From NCBI RefSeq assembly GCF_007896845.1, contig NZ_VOHS01000002.1:186001-250000 (forward strand): DNA of 64,000 nucleotides, in the 5' to 3' direction. The translations under genes were made by a program, and so were the position numbers. A model generated the notes under the pieces. That model did not search any database and was not told where the DNA came from. It worked only from the letters and a program-made list of their open reading frames with translations. Within the stretch, counting starts at the first letter, position 1. The number at the start of each line of letters is the position of its first letter. Positions 17,826 through 25,447 of this stretch are shown here, one piece after another. This DNA is from Chitinophaga pinensis (GTDB lineage Bacteria > Bacteroidota > Bacteroidia > Chitinophagales > Chitinophagaceae).

Positions 17826-18521
17826 TTAACCCATTTTTACGGTCTTCCGCTCGATGCGTTTTTCATAGTTACTTCCCTGGAAGATGCGGTGTACATAGAT
17901 ACCCGGTACGTGTATCTGGTCAGGATCCAGTTGGCCGGGGTGTACCAGATGTTCCACTTCAACAATGGTAATATTGCCTGCTTTGGCCATAGAAGTACTG
18001 AAATTGCGCGTTGTCTTGCGAAATACCAGATTGCCCATAGTATCACCTTTCCATGCTTTAACGATAGAAAAATCAGCATGCAGGGCCATTTCCATGAGAT
18101 AGTGTTTACCATTGAACTCGCGTACCTCTTTTCCCGCCGCGATCTCTGTCCCGTAACCTGCAGGTGTGAAAAATGCAGGAATACCCATCCCGGCCATCTG
18201 AATACGTGTTGCCAGCGTACCTTGTGGGATCAGTTCTACCTCCAGTTCTCCGGAGAGCAACTGTCTTTCAAATTCAGCGTTTTCGCCTACATAGGATGAT
18301 AACATCTTTTTGATCTGTCTCGTTTTGAGTAAGAGACCCAGACCAAATTCATCTACACCGGCATTATTGGAGATACATGTTAACTCACGGGTACCTTTCC
18401 GTACCAACGCTGCGATACTGTTTTCAGGGATCCCGCACAAACCAAATCCGCCCAGCATCAGGGTTGCGCCATCGCGGATGTCATGCAATGCCTCGTCGGC
18501 ATTGGCTACAACTTTATTCAT
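17826..18521 (-). CDS. scoA: 3-oxoacid CoA-transferase subunit A
   Basis: Alpha subunit partner of scoB, 231 residues. The CoA-binding glycine-rich segment [17 protein letters not shown] (residues about 24-40), [16 protein letters not shown], and [16 protein letters not shown] are typical. It starts 27 nt after the DUF4296 lipoprotein stop, so scoA-scoB may be read through from the upstream bam/por gene run, or have a weak promoter I could not identify. Confidence 0.93.
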   Translation of the reverse strand: MNKVVANADEALHDIRDGATLMLGGFGLCGIPENSIAALVRKGTRELTCISNNAGVDEFGLGLLLKTRQIKKMLSSYVGENAEFERQLLSGELEVELIPQGTLATRIQMAGMGIPAFFTPAGYGTEIAAGKEVREFNGKHYLMEMALHADFSIVKAWKGDTMGNLVFRKTTRNFSTSMAKAGNITIVEVEHLVHPGQLDPDQIHVPGIYVHRIFQGSNYEKRIERKTVKMG

Positions 18522-18548
18522 GTTTTGGTGATGTTTATCAAGAGCAGA

Positions 18549-19109
18549 TCAGGAGCGTAGTTTCACCGGCTTCGGTTCTGGTAACCTGCTGGCAGGCGGA
18601 ATAACGGGCGAACTGATACTTCTCTTATTTTTCTTAACAAATGGAATTAATGTGTCCTGTCCACTCCAAATTATGGTATTATTATTAACCGGCAAAAGGG
18701 AGTTGATATTGGTAGTATATTCTTTATTGCGCACATCGGCATCGAGCCCTTCTTTCTGTTTGGAGATCACCGCAAACATCATATCATATACCGCTTTGAA
18801 TCTGTCGGGGTGAGATTCATAATAGGCATAGCTGTGGTTAAACTCCTGTGGAGTGAGTTTATGCAGATCGAGGATCTGACGATAATAGACCTTCAGACGT
18901 TCTTTACGGATGGAATCATTTACAACGATACTTACCCCATCTTCTTCAAGACCGGCATAGGAATCAGCCATGTTCATATCCAGTAATACGTCACGCATTT
19001 CCTCTTTGGATAAAACGCCTTTCGGTACTTTTTCTGCTTCCCCGCATGCTGCCAACAGCAATACAAGGCAAACCACTAATATTCTATACATACAGATTTT
19101 CTTCTTCAA
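18549..19109 (-). CDS. DUF4296 lipoprotein
   Basis: 186 residues with a lipoprotein signal (CLVLLLAACGEAEK; modified Cys about residue 22) and a DUF4296-type domain: the helix MRDVLLDMNMADSYA and the Y..YHxxxPxxFxxxYDxMF-like stretch YAYYESHPDRFKAVYDMMF. The family is restricted to Bacteroidota and its function is unknown. It follows porD by 10 nt, an arrangement that suggests a link to cell-envelope biogenesis. Met7 (MYRILVV) is an alternative start. Confidence 0.8.
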   Translation of the reverse strand: MKKKICMYRILVVCLVLLLAACGEAEKVPKGVLSKEEMRDVLLDMNMADSYAGLEEDGVSIVVNDSIRKERLKVYYRQILDLHKLTPQEFNHSYAYYESHPDRFKAVYDMMFAVISKQKEGLDADVRNKEYTTNINSLLPVNNNTIIWSGQDTLIPFVKKNKRSISSPVIPPASRLPEPKPVKLRS

Positions 19110-19119
19110 GGATGCAAAG

Positions 19120-20094
19120 CTATTTCATCTGCTGATATTTCGCAGCATTCGTTACGTCCATCTGTGCCAGCAATTGTGCTGCACGTGTTTTTTCCTGTGG
19201 AGGTGCTTTCGCAAAGATCTTCTGCAGTTCATCCGACTTTGCACTGAAAAACACAGCCATCAGCATAGAGTTGGGGATATCCTGATATACGGCATACAAC
19301 ATACTGAGACAGTTCATTACTGCATTACGTCCTTTATTCATATCCTCATACATCATATCCATTCCCTGACGGTGATACTGATACATTACATCATGGAAAC
19401 GGCTGAATTTGACATTCAGGAGATTGTCCTGCAGCCAGTAACGGTTACGGTTGCCTTCAAAAGGTTTCCATCCGGAAATTTCCTTACCATCGGGTGCATT
19501 ACTCACGATATTCAGCGCTTTCTTAAAATAGTCATCTCCTCCTCTTGGTGCAAAAGAATCAGCATCCAGTCCGAGGATAATATAGGTGTAATAAGCCAGA
19601 ATCGCTGTCAGGTTAGACGCCAGCGGATCATTACCCACCACCCTGTTATCACTGAATTCCAGTGGCTGGAACTCTACATAGCGGAAAGCCACATTCACAT
19701 CCTGCATGTTCAGCGTACTGCTCAGATATCCGGCGTTATACACAGGACGTGTGGATTGTACCGTCAGATTGGCCCGGAATGTATTGTTACCCAGATCCTC
19801 AGTAATGGTCAGCAGAAAATTACATTCAATACGCTCTCCCGGTGCAAAGCCTTCATCCGACCATCTGCGGCCGTTCAGGAATTCTTTCATTGCATTCTGG
19901 AGAGTGGTAAATACCTTTCTGCTGGTATTATTATTTACCTTACCGCCGGTAGTGACGGTCACATTTGCACGGAGCTCCTGTGCCTGTACAGCAGACAAGC
20001 CCAGAAAAATGCCCATCATCGACATCAGCAGGGCAAAGCAATGGGATTTATGCTTTGCGCACCATAAGTAAGCGTTCGTTGCCATTGTGATCAT
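19120..20094 (-). CDS. porD: PorD, type IX secretion-associated protein (DUF4835)
   Basis: 324 residues, DUF4835 family, named PorD from gliding/type IX studies. A signal peptide ends near AVQAQELRANVTV. Characteristic segments are FTTLQNAMKEFLNGRRW, ECNFLLTITE, SSTLNMQDVNVAFRYVEFQPLEF, and LASNLTAILAYYTYIILGLDADSFAPRGG (split here across the domain centre). Predicted periplasmic or outer-membrane associated. It lies 24 nt after coaBC. A shorter start, Met24-26 (MSMMGIFLGLSAVQAQ), would give a more compact signal peptide. The precise role in secretion is not established by sequence. Confidence 0.85.
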   Translation of the reverse strand: MITMATNAYLWCAKHKSHCFALLMSMMGIFLGLSAVQAQELRANVTVTTGGKVNNNTSRKVFTTLQNAMKEFLNGRRWSDEGFAPGERIECNFLLTITEDLGNNTFRANLTVQSTRPVYNAGYLSSTLNMQDVNVAFRYVEFQPLEFSDNRVVGNDPLASNLTAILAYYTYIILGLDADSFAPRGGDDYFKKALNIVSNAPDGKEISGWKPFEGNRNRYWLQDNLLNVKFSRFHDVMYQYHRQGMDMMYEDMNKGRNAVMNCLSMLYAVYQDIPNSMLMAVFFSAKSDELQKIFAKAPPQEKTRAAQLLAQMDVTNAAKYQQMK

Positions 20095-20118
20095 TCTGAG
20101 TTATATAGAGCAATGTAT

Positions 20119-21405
20119 TTATACGATCAGAGGAGCAGCATTTGTATGCAGGATATCTACAATTGAGCGTACAATATCCTGTGCCACTTCCTGTTTGGAT
20201 TTCAGCGGTAGTTCTCTTGCATCGCCTTTTTTGCTGAACAAGGTTACTTTATTGGTATCATGATTAAAGCCGGCGCCTTTATCATTCAGGGAATTCATTA
20301 CTACGAGGTCCAGATGTTTTTCACGGAGCTTCTTTAATGCGTATTCCTGTTCGTTGTTGGTTTCCAGAGAAAATCCTACCAGCACCTGTTTGTCAGTCCG
20401 GGTAGCCCCTAATGTACGCAGGATGTCTTTGGTCTTCTCCAGTTCGAGGGTCAGGGCGTCCCCTTCTCCTTTCTTCATTTTGATGTCAGCTACATGTTTC
20501 GGACGATAATCGGCTACGGCAGCTGCCATCACGATGACGTCGGACTGAGAAAAATGCGCTTCACTGCCTTTGAACATGTCTTCTGCCGTCACCACCCGGA
20601 TCGTTTTAACGGAGGGGTGACCTGCCGATAAACCTGTTGGTCCGAGTACCAACGTCACTTCTGCTCCGGCGGCTGCCAGGGTATCGGCAATAGCGATCCC
20701 CATTTTACCACTGGAATGGTTGCTGATATAACGTACAGGGTCCAGCGGTTCTTGCGTCGGACCGGCCGTCACCAGCGCTTTTTTTCCTTTGAGGGGCTGC
20801 TCATTGCCATTAAATGATTGTTGATCAGCCGACTGTGTAGCAGGCACTGATTTATCAGCAGATGACTGATTATTAAAATGTGTATGCAGGAATTGTACAA
20901 TATGCTCAGGTTCTGCCATTCTTCCTTCTCCAAACAAACCGCTGGCCAGTTCGCCTTTTTCCACCGGCAACTGCTGGTGACCGTATGACAGGAGTCTGGA
21001 AATGTTAGCGCGGGTGGCCGGGTGATGCCACATATCTTCATCCATGGCAGGTGCAAAAAGTACCGGACAGGTTGCAGATAAATAGGTTGCCATCAACAGG
21101 TTATCACAGGCGCCGTTAGCCATTTTGGAAAGTGTATTGGCAGAGGCGGGTGCTATCAGCATCACATCAGCCCAACGCCCCAGCATTACATGGTTATTCC
21201 AGCTCTGGTTATCGCTGATTGTAACGGGCACTTCATGTCTGGAGAGCGTAGCCAGGGTTAGCGGCGTAATAAAATCACAGGCGGAGGGTGTCATAACCAC
21301 TTTTACGTCAGCGCCTTCTTTTACCAGCAGGCGTACGAGGGTAGCAGCTTTATAGGCAGCGATACTGCCGGATACACCCAGTAATATTTTCTTTCCTTGA
21401 AGCAT
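20119..21405 (-). CDS. coaBC: Bifunctional phosphopantothenoylcysteine decarboxylase / phosphopantothenate-cysteine ligase (CoaBC)
   Basis: Carries out two consecutive steps of coenzyme A synthesis. From the ATG at 21405 (MLQGKKILLGVSGSIAAYKA) it is 428 residues; a start 18 codons upstream would lie inside the rpoZ terminator. The N-terminal FMN-dependent CoaC domain shows APASANTLSKMANGACDNLL and APAMDEDMWHHP (the PxMNxxMW loop with Asp for Asn). The C-terminal CoaB domain (from about residue 208) shows KALVTAGPTQEPLDPVRYIS, NHSSGKMGIAIAD and AAAVADYRPKH. A linker of about 25 Gln/Ser-rich residues joins them. Confidence 0.95.
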   Translation of the reverse strand: MLQGKKILLGVSGSIAAYKAATLVRLLVKEGADVKVVMTPSACDFITPLTLATLSRHEVPVTISDNQSWNNHVMLGRWADVMLIAPASANTLSKMANGACDNLLMATYLSATCPVLFAPAMDEDMWHHPATRANISRLLSYGHQQLPVEKGELASGLFGEGRMAEPEHIVQFLHTHFNNQSSADKSVPATQSADQQSFNGNEQPLKGKKALVTAGPTQEPLDPVRYISNHSSGKMGIAIADTLAAAGAEVTLVLGPTGLSAGHPSVKTIRVVTAEDMFKGSEAHFSQSDVIVMAAAVADYRPKHVADIKMKKGEGDALTLELEKTKDILRTLGATRTDKQVLVGFSLETNNEQEYALKKLREKHLDLVVMNSLNDKGAGFNHDTNKVTLFSKKGDARELPLKSKQEVAQDIVRSIVDILHTNAAPLIV

Positions 21406-21424
21406 GACCGTATTGGCTATTAAA

Positions 21425-21456
21425 CAAAAAAAGCGGCAGAAAGTGTATTCTGCCGC
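21425..21456 (-). terminator. Terminator after rpoZ
   Basis: Stem GCGGCAGAA (21433-21441) / TTCTGCCGC (21448-21456); on the minus strand it is followed by T8 (A-tract at 21425-21432). It lies between the rpoZ stop and the coaBC start, so coaBC may be attenuated or separately transcribed. Confidence 0.8.
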
Positions 21457-21487
21457 CATGAAGTTAGATATTTTTCAGCCAAACTAC

Positions 21488-21829
21488 TTAGCTATATAAG
21501 TCGTCGTCGTTTCTGCGGAAGTAGATCTTATCTTCCAGGAATTCCATGGTTGCCTGAATGGCAGGATTAGCCATTCTTTCATAGAAACGGGAGATTTCGA
21601 TCTGCTCTTTGTTCTCATGCACTTCCTCCAGGTTATCTGTGTGGCTGGCAAATTCTTCCAGCTTGGAGTGCAGTTCTTCCTTCACAGATATGTTGATCTG
21701 GTTGGCGCGCTTTGCGATAACTGCAATAGACTCATACAGGTTGCCAGTTTTGCTCTTGATCTCGGTGGTGTTTTTAGTTTCAACCATCGGATTAATGCTG
21801 CTGGTGAGACCTCTTTTTATTTTGCTCAT
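21488..21829 (-). CDS. rpoZ: RNA polymerase omega subunit, Bacteroidota type (RpoZ)
   Basis: 113 residues. The core NLYESIAVIAKRANQI (residues about 31-46) corresponds to the omega motif that clamps the beta-prime C-terminus. The flanking regions are diverged, as is normal in Bacteroidota. It follows bamD by 23 nt and is followed by its own terminator. The bamD-rpoZ-coaBC-porD order is one I recall as conserved in the phylum. Confidence 0.85.
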   Translation of the reverse strand: MSKIKRGLTSSINPMVETKNTTEIKSKTGNLYESIAVIAKRANQINISVKEELHSKLEEFASHTDNLEEVHENKEQIEISRFYERMANPAIQATMEFLEDKIYFRRNDDDLYS

Positions 21830-21852
21830 TCTCCAGGGAATTATTGTGATTA

Positions 21853-22761
21853 TTAATTGTTTTTAGATTCAGTACTCGTCTGAGTATCTTTTTCTGCCTT
21901 GTTCACTGCTTTTTTCGCCTTTTTCTCTTCTTTTTTGCTACGGTCGGGCTTGTTGTAGCTATCTATCGTCTTAATATTACCCTGCGCTAAGGTATAATAT
22001 TTTTCGGCATCTCCTTTCAGTTTGCTGGCGGAGTAGTGGTCTGCAAAGTCCAGATACTCGCTCAGTACATCTTCATAACGCTCTTTCTGTTTTTCCCATA
22101 CACTATTCTTTGCATAGTTATAATAGGCCTTGATAGCCATATACTTATAAGAATCGCTCTTGTCAGAATCCGGGAAATTACGCATCAGGCTTTTAAAAGT
22201 GATGGCAGCTGCCTGATAGTGACCCAGGTTATAGTATAATTCAGCGTTGTTGTATTCTTTCTTTTCCAGTTTCCTCCGGGACAGTTCAATTACCAGATTA
22301 GCTTCAGGTACTTTATCGGACGTCGGATAGTTGTTGATAAAGGTCTGCATAGCAGCGATTGCCTTCTGGGTATTGGTCTGGTCCAGTGCTACTTTAGGAG
22401 ATTGTTTGTAGTAGCAATAAGCCTGCATGTAGTCCATTTCGGTCGCACGCGGGCTGTTTGGGAAGTTATCCAGATAGTTTTTGAAATAGAACCCGGCCTG
22501 CACATAATCCTTCATTTTGTAGGAGCAGTAGCAGTAGTTATAGTACATGGGTTCGTACTTGTCAGTTCCTTTGTATACCTGGAATAAAGATTCATACAAA
22601 GTCTGAGCAGTCATGTATTTTTTCTTCGCATACAGCTTATCGGCGTACGCAAGCTTCGCTTCGTAATCCTTGCTTTTTTCAATTCTGCGCAGCTCGGTAT
22701 TACATGATACCGCAGCTGTGGCCGCTACAAAGAGACAAATGTATAAAACTAATTTCCGCAT
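21853..22761 (-). CDS. bamD: Outer membrane protein assembly factor BamD
   Basis: Lipoprotein component of the BAM complex that inserts beta-barrel proteins in the outer membrane. 302 residues from the ATG at 22761 (MRKLVLYICLFVAATAA, lipidated Cys in AVSCNTE). An ATG four codons upstream overlaps the promoter and is unlikely. TPR repeats follow: AKKKYMTAQTLYESLF, DYVQAGFYFKNYLDNFPNS (with the typical P near the turn), AIAAMQTFINNYPTSDKV, and LGHYQAAAITFKSLMRNFP. The tail is Lys-rich (KKEEKKAKKAVNKAEKD). First gene of a minus-strand run. Confidence 0.9.
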   Translation of the reverse strand: MRKLVLYICLFVAATAAVSCNTELRRIEKSKDYEAKLAYADKLYAKKKYMTAQTLYESLFQVYKGTDKYEPMYYNYCYCSYKMKDYVQAGFYFKNYLDNFPNSPRATEMDYMQAYCYYKQSPKVALDQTNTQKAIAAMQTFINNYPTSDKVPEANLVIELSRRKLEKKEYNNAELYYNLGHYQAAAITFKSLMRNFPDSDKSDSYKYMAIKAYYNYAKNSVWEKQKERYEDVLSEYLDFADHYSASKLKGDAEKYYTLAQGNIKTIDSYNKPDRSKKEEKKAKKAVNKAEKDTQTSTESKNN

Positions 22762-22770
22762 AAAAGAGGG

Positions 22771-22778
22771 CAAAGTTA
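22771..22778 (-). promoter_or_regulatory. -7 promoter element of bamD
   Basis: Minus-strand TAACTTTG, 9 nt before the ATG at 22761. It excludes the start at 22773 and implies a very short 5' leader. No clear -33 TTTG at the right distance. Confidence 0.5.
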
Positions 22779-23518
22779 AGAATTAAATGTAAATGTAAGG
22801 TAGGGCAAGAATTGAAGCTGTTAAAATTTTGTAAAAGCGGAGGATCCGGAAACCGGAATTGCCACTTTTTTCCACCAGAAACGCGGTTTTCCACATTTTA
22901 CCACAGCGAGATGGTTTTGGAGGAAGCTCCCAAAGAAATCATGACCAGATATTGATCTGTTGTTACTCAGATCGTCTCCTGATAATACTCATCCTTCGTT
23001 GATCCTTCGTTCATGAACGAAGGATCAACGAAGGATGAGTATTATCAAACTAATATCAAATCAGAATTAAAACTGGGTTTTATTGTTTCGGCATATTGAT
23101 TCATAAGCTATATCACCACCCTTTTAGTGGTACTCCGGACTTCCTTTTCCTCTTTTTTCATCCGGATATACCCCGGTGGTGAATTTAAGGAAGCCTTACA
23201 AAAACTACACAAAAAAGTTACTTACATACTGCTTAAACACCGTTAACCTCACTGTCATGTGAATGTGAAAAGTTCGAAAATGTGAATAACTGATGTTAAA
23301 TATGGGCGAAATACGTAGAACTACGTACTGGCGGAGCCTATTGGGACTTTGAATATCCTATGTAATTCAGGTTATAAACACGTAATGCACATTTATTCAC
23401 ACACTATCTACACGTTACTAACATTAACTCACAATCAATGCATAATAAATGCCATGCGACTCAATATAATAGGCAAAATATTGCTGTGGAAAAAATTTAT
23501 ATTTCATTTTATCGTTAG
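22779..23518. other. Long bamD-mraZ intergenic region
   Basis: No credible gene. It contains small hairpins TCCGG/CCGGA near 22843-22855, GATCTG/CAGATC (22954-22973), the 68-bp palindrome listed separately, ACCAC/GTGGT near 23114-23131, and TACGTAG/CTACGTA (23312-23327). The last part, 23350-23520, is AT-rich and probably holds the dcw promoter; I could not fix an exact -7/-33 pair. Confidence 0.5.
22980..23047. repeat. 68-bp perfect palindrome with internal direct repeats
   Basis: The 34-nt arm 22980-23013 is exactly complementary to 23014-23047 with no loop (centre TTCATGAA). Each arm holds two tandem copies of ATCCTTCGTT, at 22991-23000 and 23002-23011. There is no T-tract on either strand, so it is not a terminator. 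Confidence 0.9.
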
Positions 23519-23555
23519 AGAGTGGGAAAAAGTGTTATTTTGTGTTAGAAAATGT
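23519..23555 (+). promoter_or_regulatory. MraZ operator: four 7-nt repeats at 10-bp spacing
   Basis: AGAGTGG (23519-23525), AAAGTGT (23529-23535), TTTGTGT (23539-23545), AAAATGT (23549-23555), each separated by 3 nt, ending 25 nt before the mraZ ATG. MraZ is known to bind such 10-bp-phased repeats (TGGG-type in E. coli, AAAGTGT-N3 in Mollicutes) and to autorepress the dcw operon. Confidence 0.75.
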
Positions 23556-23580
23556 TTTTCAAGGACTTTCGCCCCCAATT

Positions 23581-24048
23581 ATGACAGGCTTTCTCGGTGA
23601 ATATGAAGCTACGTTGGATGCAAAAGGTCGCTTTCTACTCCCGGCAGGCTTCAAAAAGCAACTGGCAGAAAGCGCAGGAGAGCAGTTTGTCATCAACAGG
23701 GGTTTTGAAAAATGTTTGTCTTTGTATCCCATGAACGAATGGCAGCCAATTTTTGAGAAGATCAGCAAGTTAAACGACTTCGATCCGAAAGTCAGAGAAT
23801 TCAGGCGCTACTTTTTAAATGGGGCAACAATATGTGAACTGGATAGCGCGGGGAGATTATTAGTACCAAAAAACTTAATGGCCTACGCCTCACTCGAGAA
23901 AGACATTGTGCTGGCTGCGGCGACAAATAAGATTGAAATCTGGGATAAAGGTAAGTACCAGGAGTTCTTTGAAAATTTCTCACCAGGAGCATTTAGTGAC
24001 CTGGCCCAGCAAGTAATGGGAGGCGGGGATAATAATATTTCGATTTAA
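23581..24048 (+). CDS. mraZ: Transcriptional regulator MraZ
   Basis: First gene of the dcw cluster, a ring-forming DNA-binding protein that controls its own operon. 155 residues from the ATG at 23581 (MTGFLGEYEATLDAKGRFLL). An upstream ATG 13 codons earlier would fall inside the operator repeats. Two AbrB-like halves are visible, each with the DxxGR loop: LDAKGRFLLP and LDSAGRLLVPKNL. The gap to rsmH is 8 nt. Confidence 0.95.
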   Translation: MTGFLGEYEATLDAKGRFLLPAGFKKQLAESAGEQFVINRGFEKCLSLYPMNEWQPIFEKISKLNDFDPKVREFRRYFLNGATICELDSAGRLLVPKNLMAYASLEKDIVLAAATNKIEIWDKGKYQEFFENFSPGAFSDLAQQVMGGGDNNISI

Positions 24049-24056
24049 TTGACTGT

Positions 24057-24965
24057 ATGGAAGAAGCTTCAGCATATCATCTGCCCGTATTACTGCAGGA
24101 AGTGATCACAAACCTGCAGATACAACCTGACGGTGTATATGTAGACGCCACTTTTGGTGGCGGGGGGCACTCCAGGGCAATCCTGGAGAAGCTAAATGAG
24201 AATGGCAGACTAATCGTATTCGATCAGGACGAAGACGCTTATAACAACCGGATAGATGACCCAAGGGTCACCTTTGTTCAGCAGAACTTCCGGCACATCC
24301 AGCGCTTCCTCCGCTTATACAAGTCTGTACCGGTAGACGGTATCCTTGCTGACCTTGGCGTATCCTCGTGGCAGTTCGATACCGCGGAAAGAGGATTCAG
24401 TACCCGTTTCGACGGAGATCTGGATATGCGGATGGACAAACGTAATGCACTGACCGCCGCTTCTCTGCTCCAGTCGTCTACCGAAAAAGAACTGCATCTG
24501 ATCTTTCAGAATTACGGGGAAGTTACCAACGCCCGTACACTCGCAAAGACCATCGTGCAGGAACGCAAGGCAAGACCAATGCGTACGATAAACGAATTCA
24601 AATCTGTAATTCAGCCGATAGTAAAAGGCAATCCGCAGAAATATCTGGCACAGGTTTTCCAGGCACTGCGAATTGTTGTAAATGATGAATTTGGTGCCCT
24701 GAAAGATATGCTGACCCAGTCAGCAGAAGTGTTAAAGCCCGGTGGAAAACTGGCAATTATCACCTTTCACTCTCTGGAAGACAGGCTGGTGAAAAATTTC
24801 ATGAAGACGGGACAATTTGAAGCACAGGAAGACACGTTCTCTTACGAAACACCTCCTAAATTATTCAAGTTAGTCACCAAAAAACCGGTTACAGCAAGCC
24901 CCGAAGAGCTAAAGCGCAATACAAGGTCCCGAAGTGCAAAACTGAGGGTAGCCGAAAAAATATAA
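24057..24965 (+). CDS. rsmH: 16S rRNA m4C1402 methyltransferase (RsmH/MraW)
   Basis: Methylates N4 of C1402 in the ribosomal decoding site. 302 residues. SAM-binding motif VDATFGGGGHSRAIL (about 27-41), DGILADLGVSSWQFD, ERGFSTRFDGDLDMRMD, and the C-terminal LKPGGKLAIITFHSLEDRLVK region are all typical. Standard second gene of dcw clusters, between mraZ and ftsL. Confidence 0.96.
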   Translation: MEEASAYHLPVLLQEVITNLQIQPDGVYVDATFGGGGHSRAILEKLNENGRLIVFDQDEDAYNNRIDDPRVTFVQQNFRHIQRFLRLYKSVPVDGILADLGVSSWQFDTAERGFSTRFDGDLDMRMDKRNALTAASLLQSSTEKELHLIFQNYGEVTNARTLAKTIVQERKARPMRTINEFKSVIQPIVKGNPQKYLAQVFQALRIVVNDEFGALKDMLTQSAEVLKPGGKLAIITFHSLEDRLVKNFMKTGQFEAQEDTFSYETPPKLFKLVTKKPVTASPEELKRNTRSRSAKLRVAEKI

Positions 24966-25042
24966 ACTGATTATGAATCCGCTATGCCAATGTGCTTGTC
25001 ACCCGACAGGTAACATTGGCTTAGCAGCATAAATGATATAAC

Positions 25043-25426
25043 GTGTTGCAGGAACAAGAAGAATACATATCAGCTGAAGATGAAACCCCGGAAGAACAAC
25101 CGGAACTATCAGAACAACCGGAACACAGGAAGGAATGGCGCCTGCGTATTAATTACAGGGCGATCACACAAAACATGCCCTTCATACTGTTCCTGTCTGC
25201 GCTCGCCCTGATATATATTGCCAACAGTCATCTTGCAGAAAAAAAGATCAGAAGTATCAATAAGCTTGGAAGGGAAATCAAAGAATTAAAATGGGAGTAC
25301 CTGAACGTTAAAAGTGATTTGATGTTCCAGAGCAAAATGAGCGAAGTAAGCAAAGCCGTCGATCCACTCGGATTAAAACCGCTAAGCTCTCCGCCACAAA
25401 AAATTGAACTGGAGAAAAAGGAATAA
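25043..25426 (+). CDS. ftsL: FtsL-like division protein
   Basis: 127 residues starting at GTG 25043. Acidic cytoplasmic tail (residues 1-35), a membrane segment PFILFLSALALIYIANS (about 46-62), then a periplasmic coiled coil (LAEKKIRSINKLGREIKELK). This is the size and layout of the Bacteroidota FtsL-like protein always found between rsmH and ftsI. It should pair with a DivIC/FtsB partner in the divisome. Assigned mainly from position and topology, as FtsL sequence is poorly conserved. Confidence 0.8.
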   Translation: MLQEQEEYISAEDETPEEQPELSEQPEHRKEWRLRINYRAITQNMPFILFLSALALIYIANSHLAEKKIRSINKLGREIKELKWEYLNVKSDLMFQSKMSEVSKAVDPLGLKPLSSPPQKIELEKKE

Positions 25427-25447
25427 ACCTTTTTAACATAACAAACA

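Noticed and set aside
18970..20067. 365-residue open frame on the plus strand
   Set aside because: Antisense to porD and the DUF4296 gene, low-complexity translation rich in His/Ile/Cys, no motif.
21406..21459. Longer start of coaBC
   Set aside because: It would lie in the rpoZ terminator; MLQGKKILLGVSG is the family start.
23349..23600. 83-residue frame overlapping the mraZ operator
   Set aside because: Its product has no family features and ends inside mraZ in another frame; the region is regulatory.
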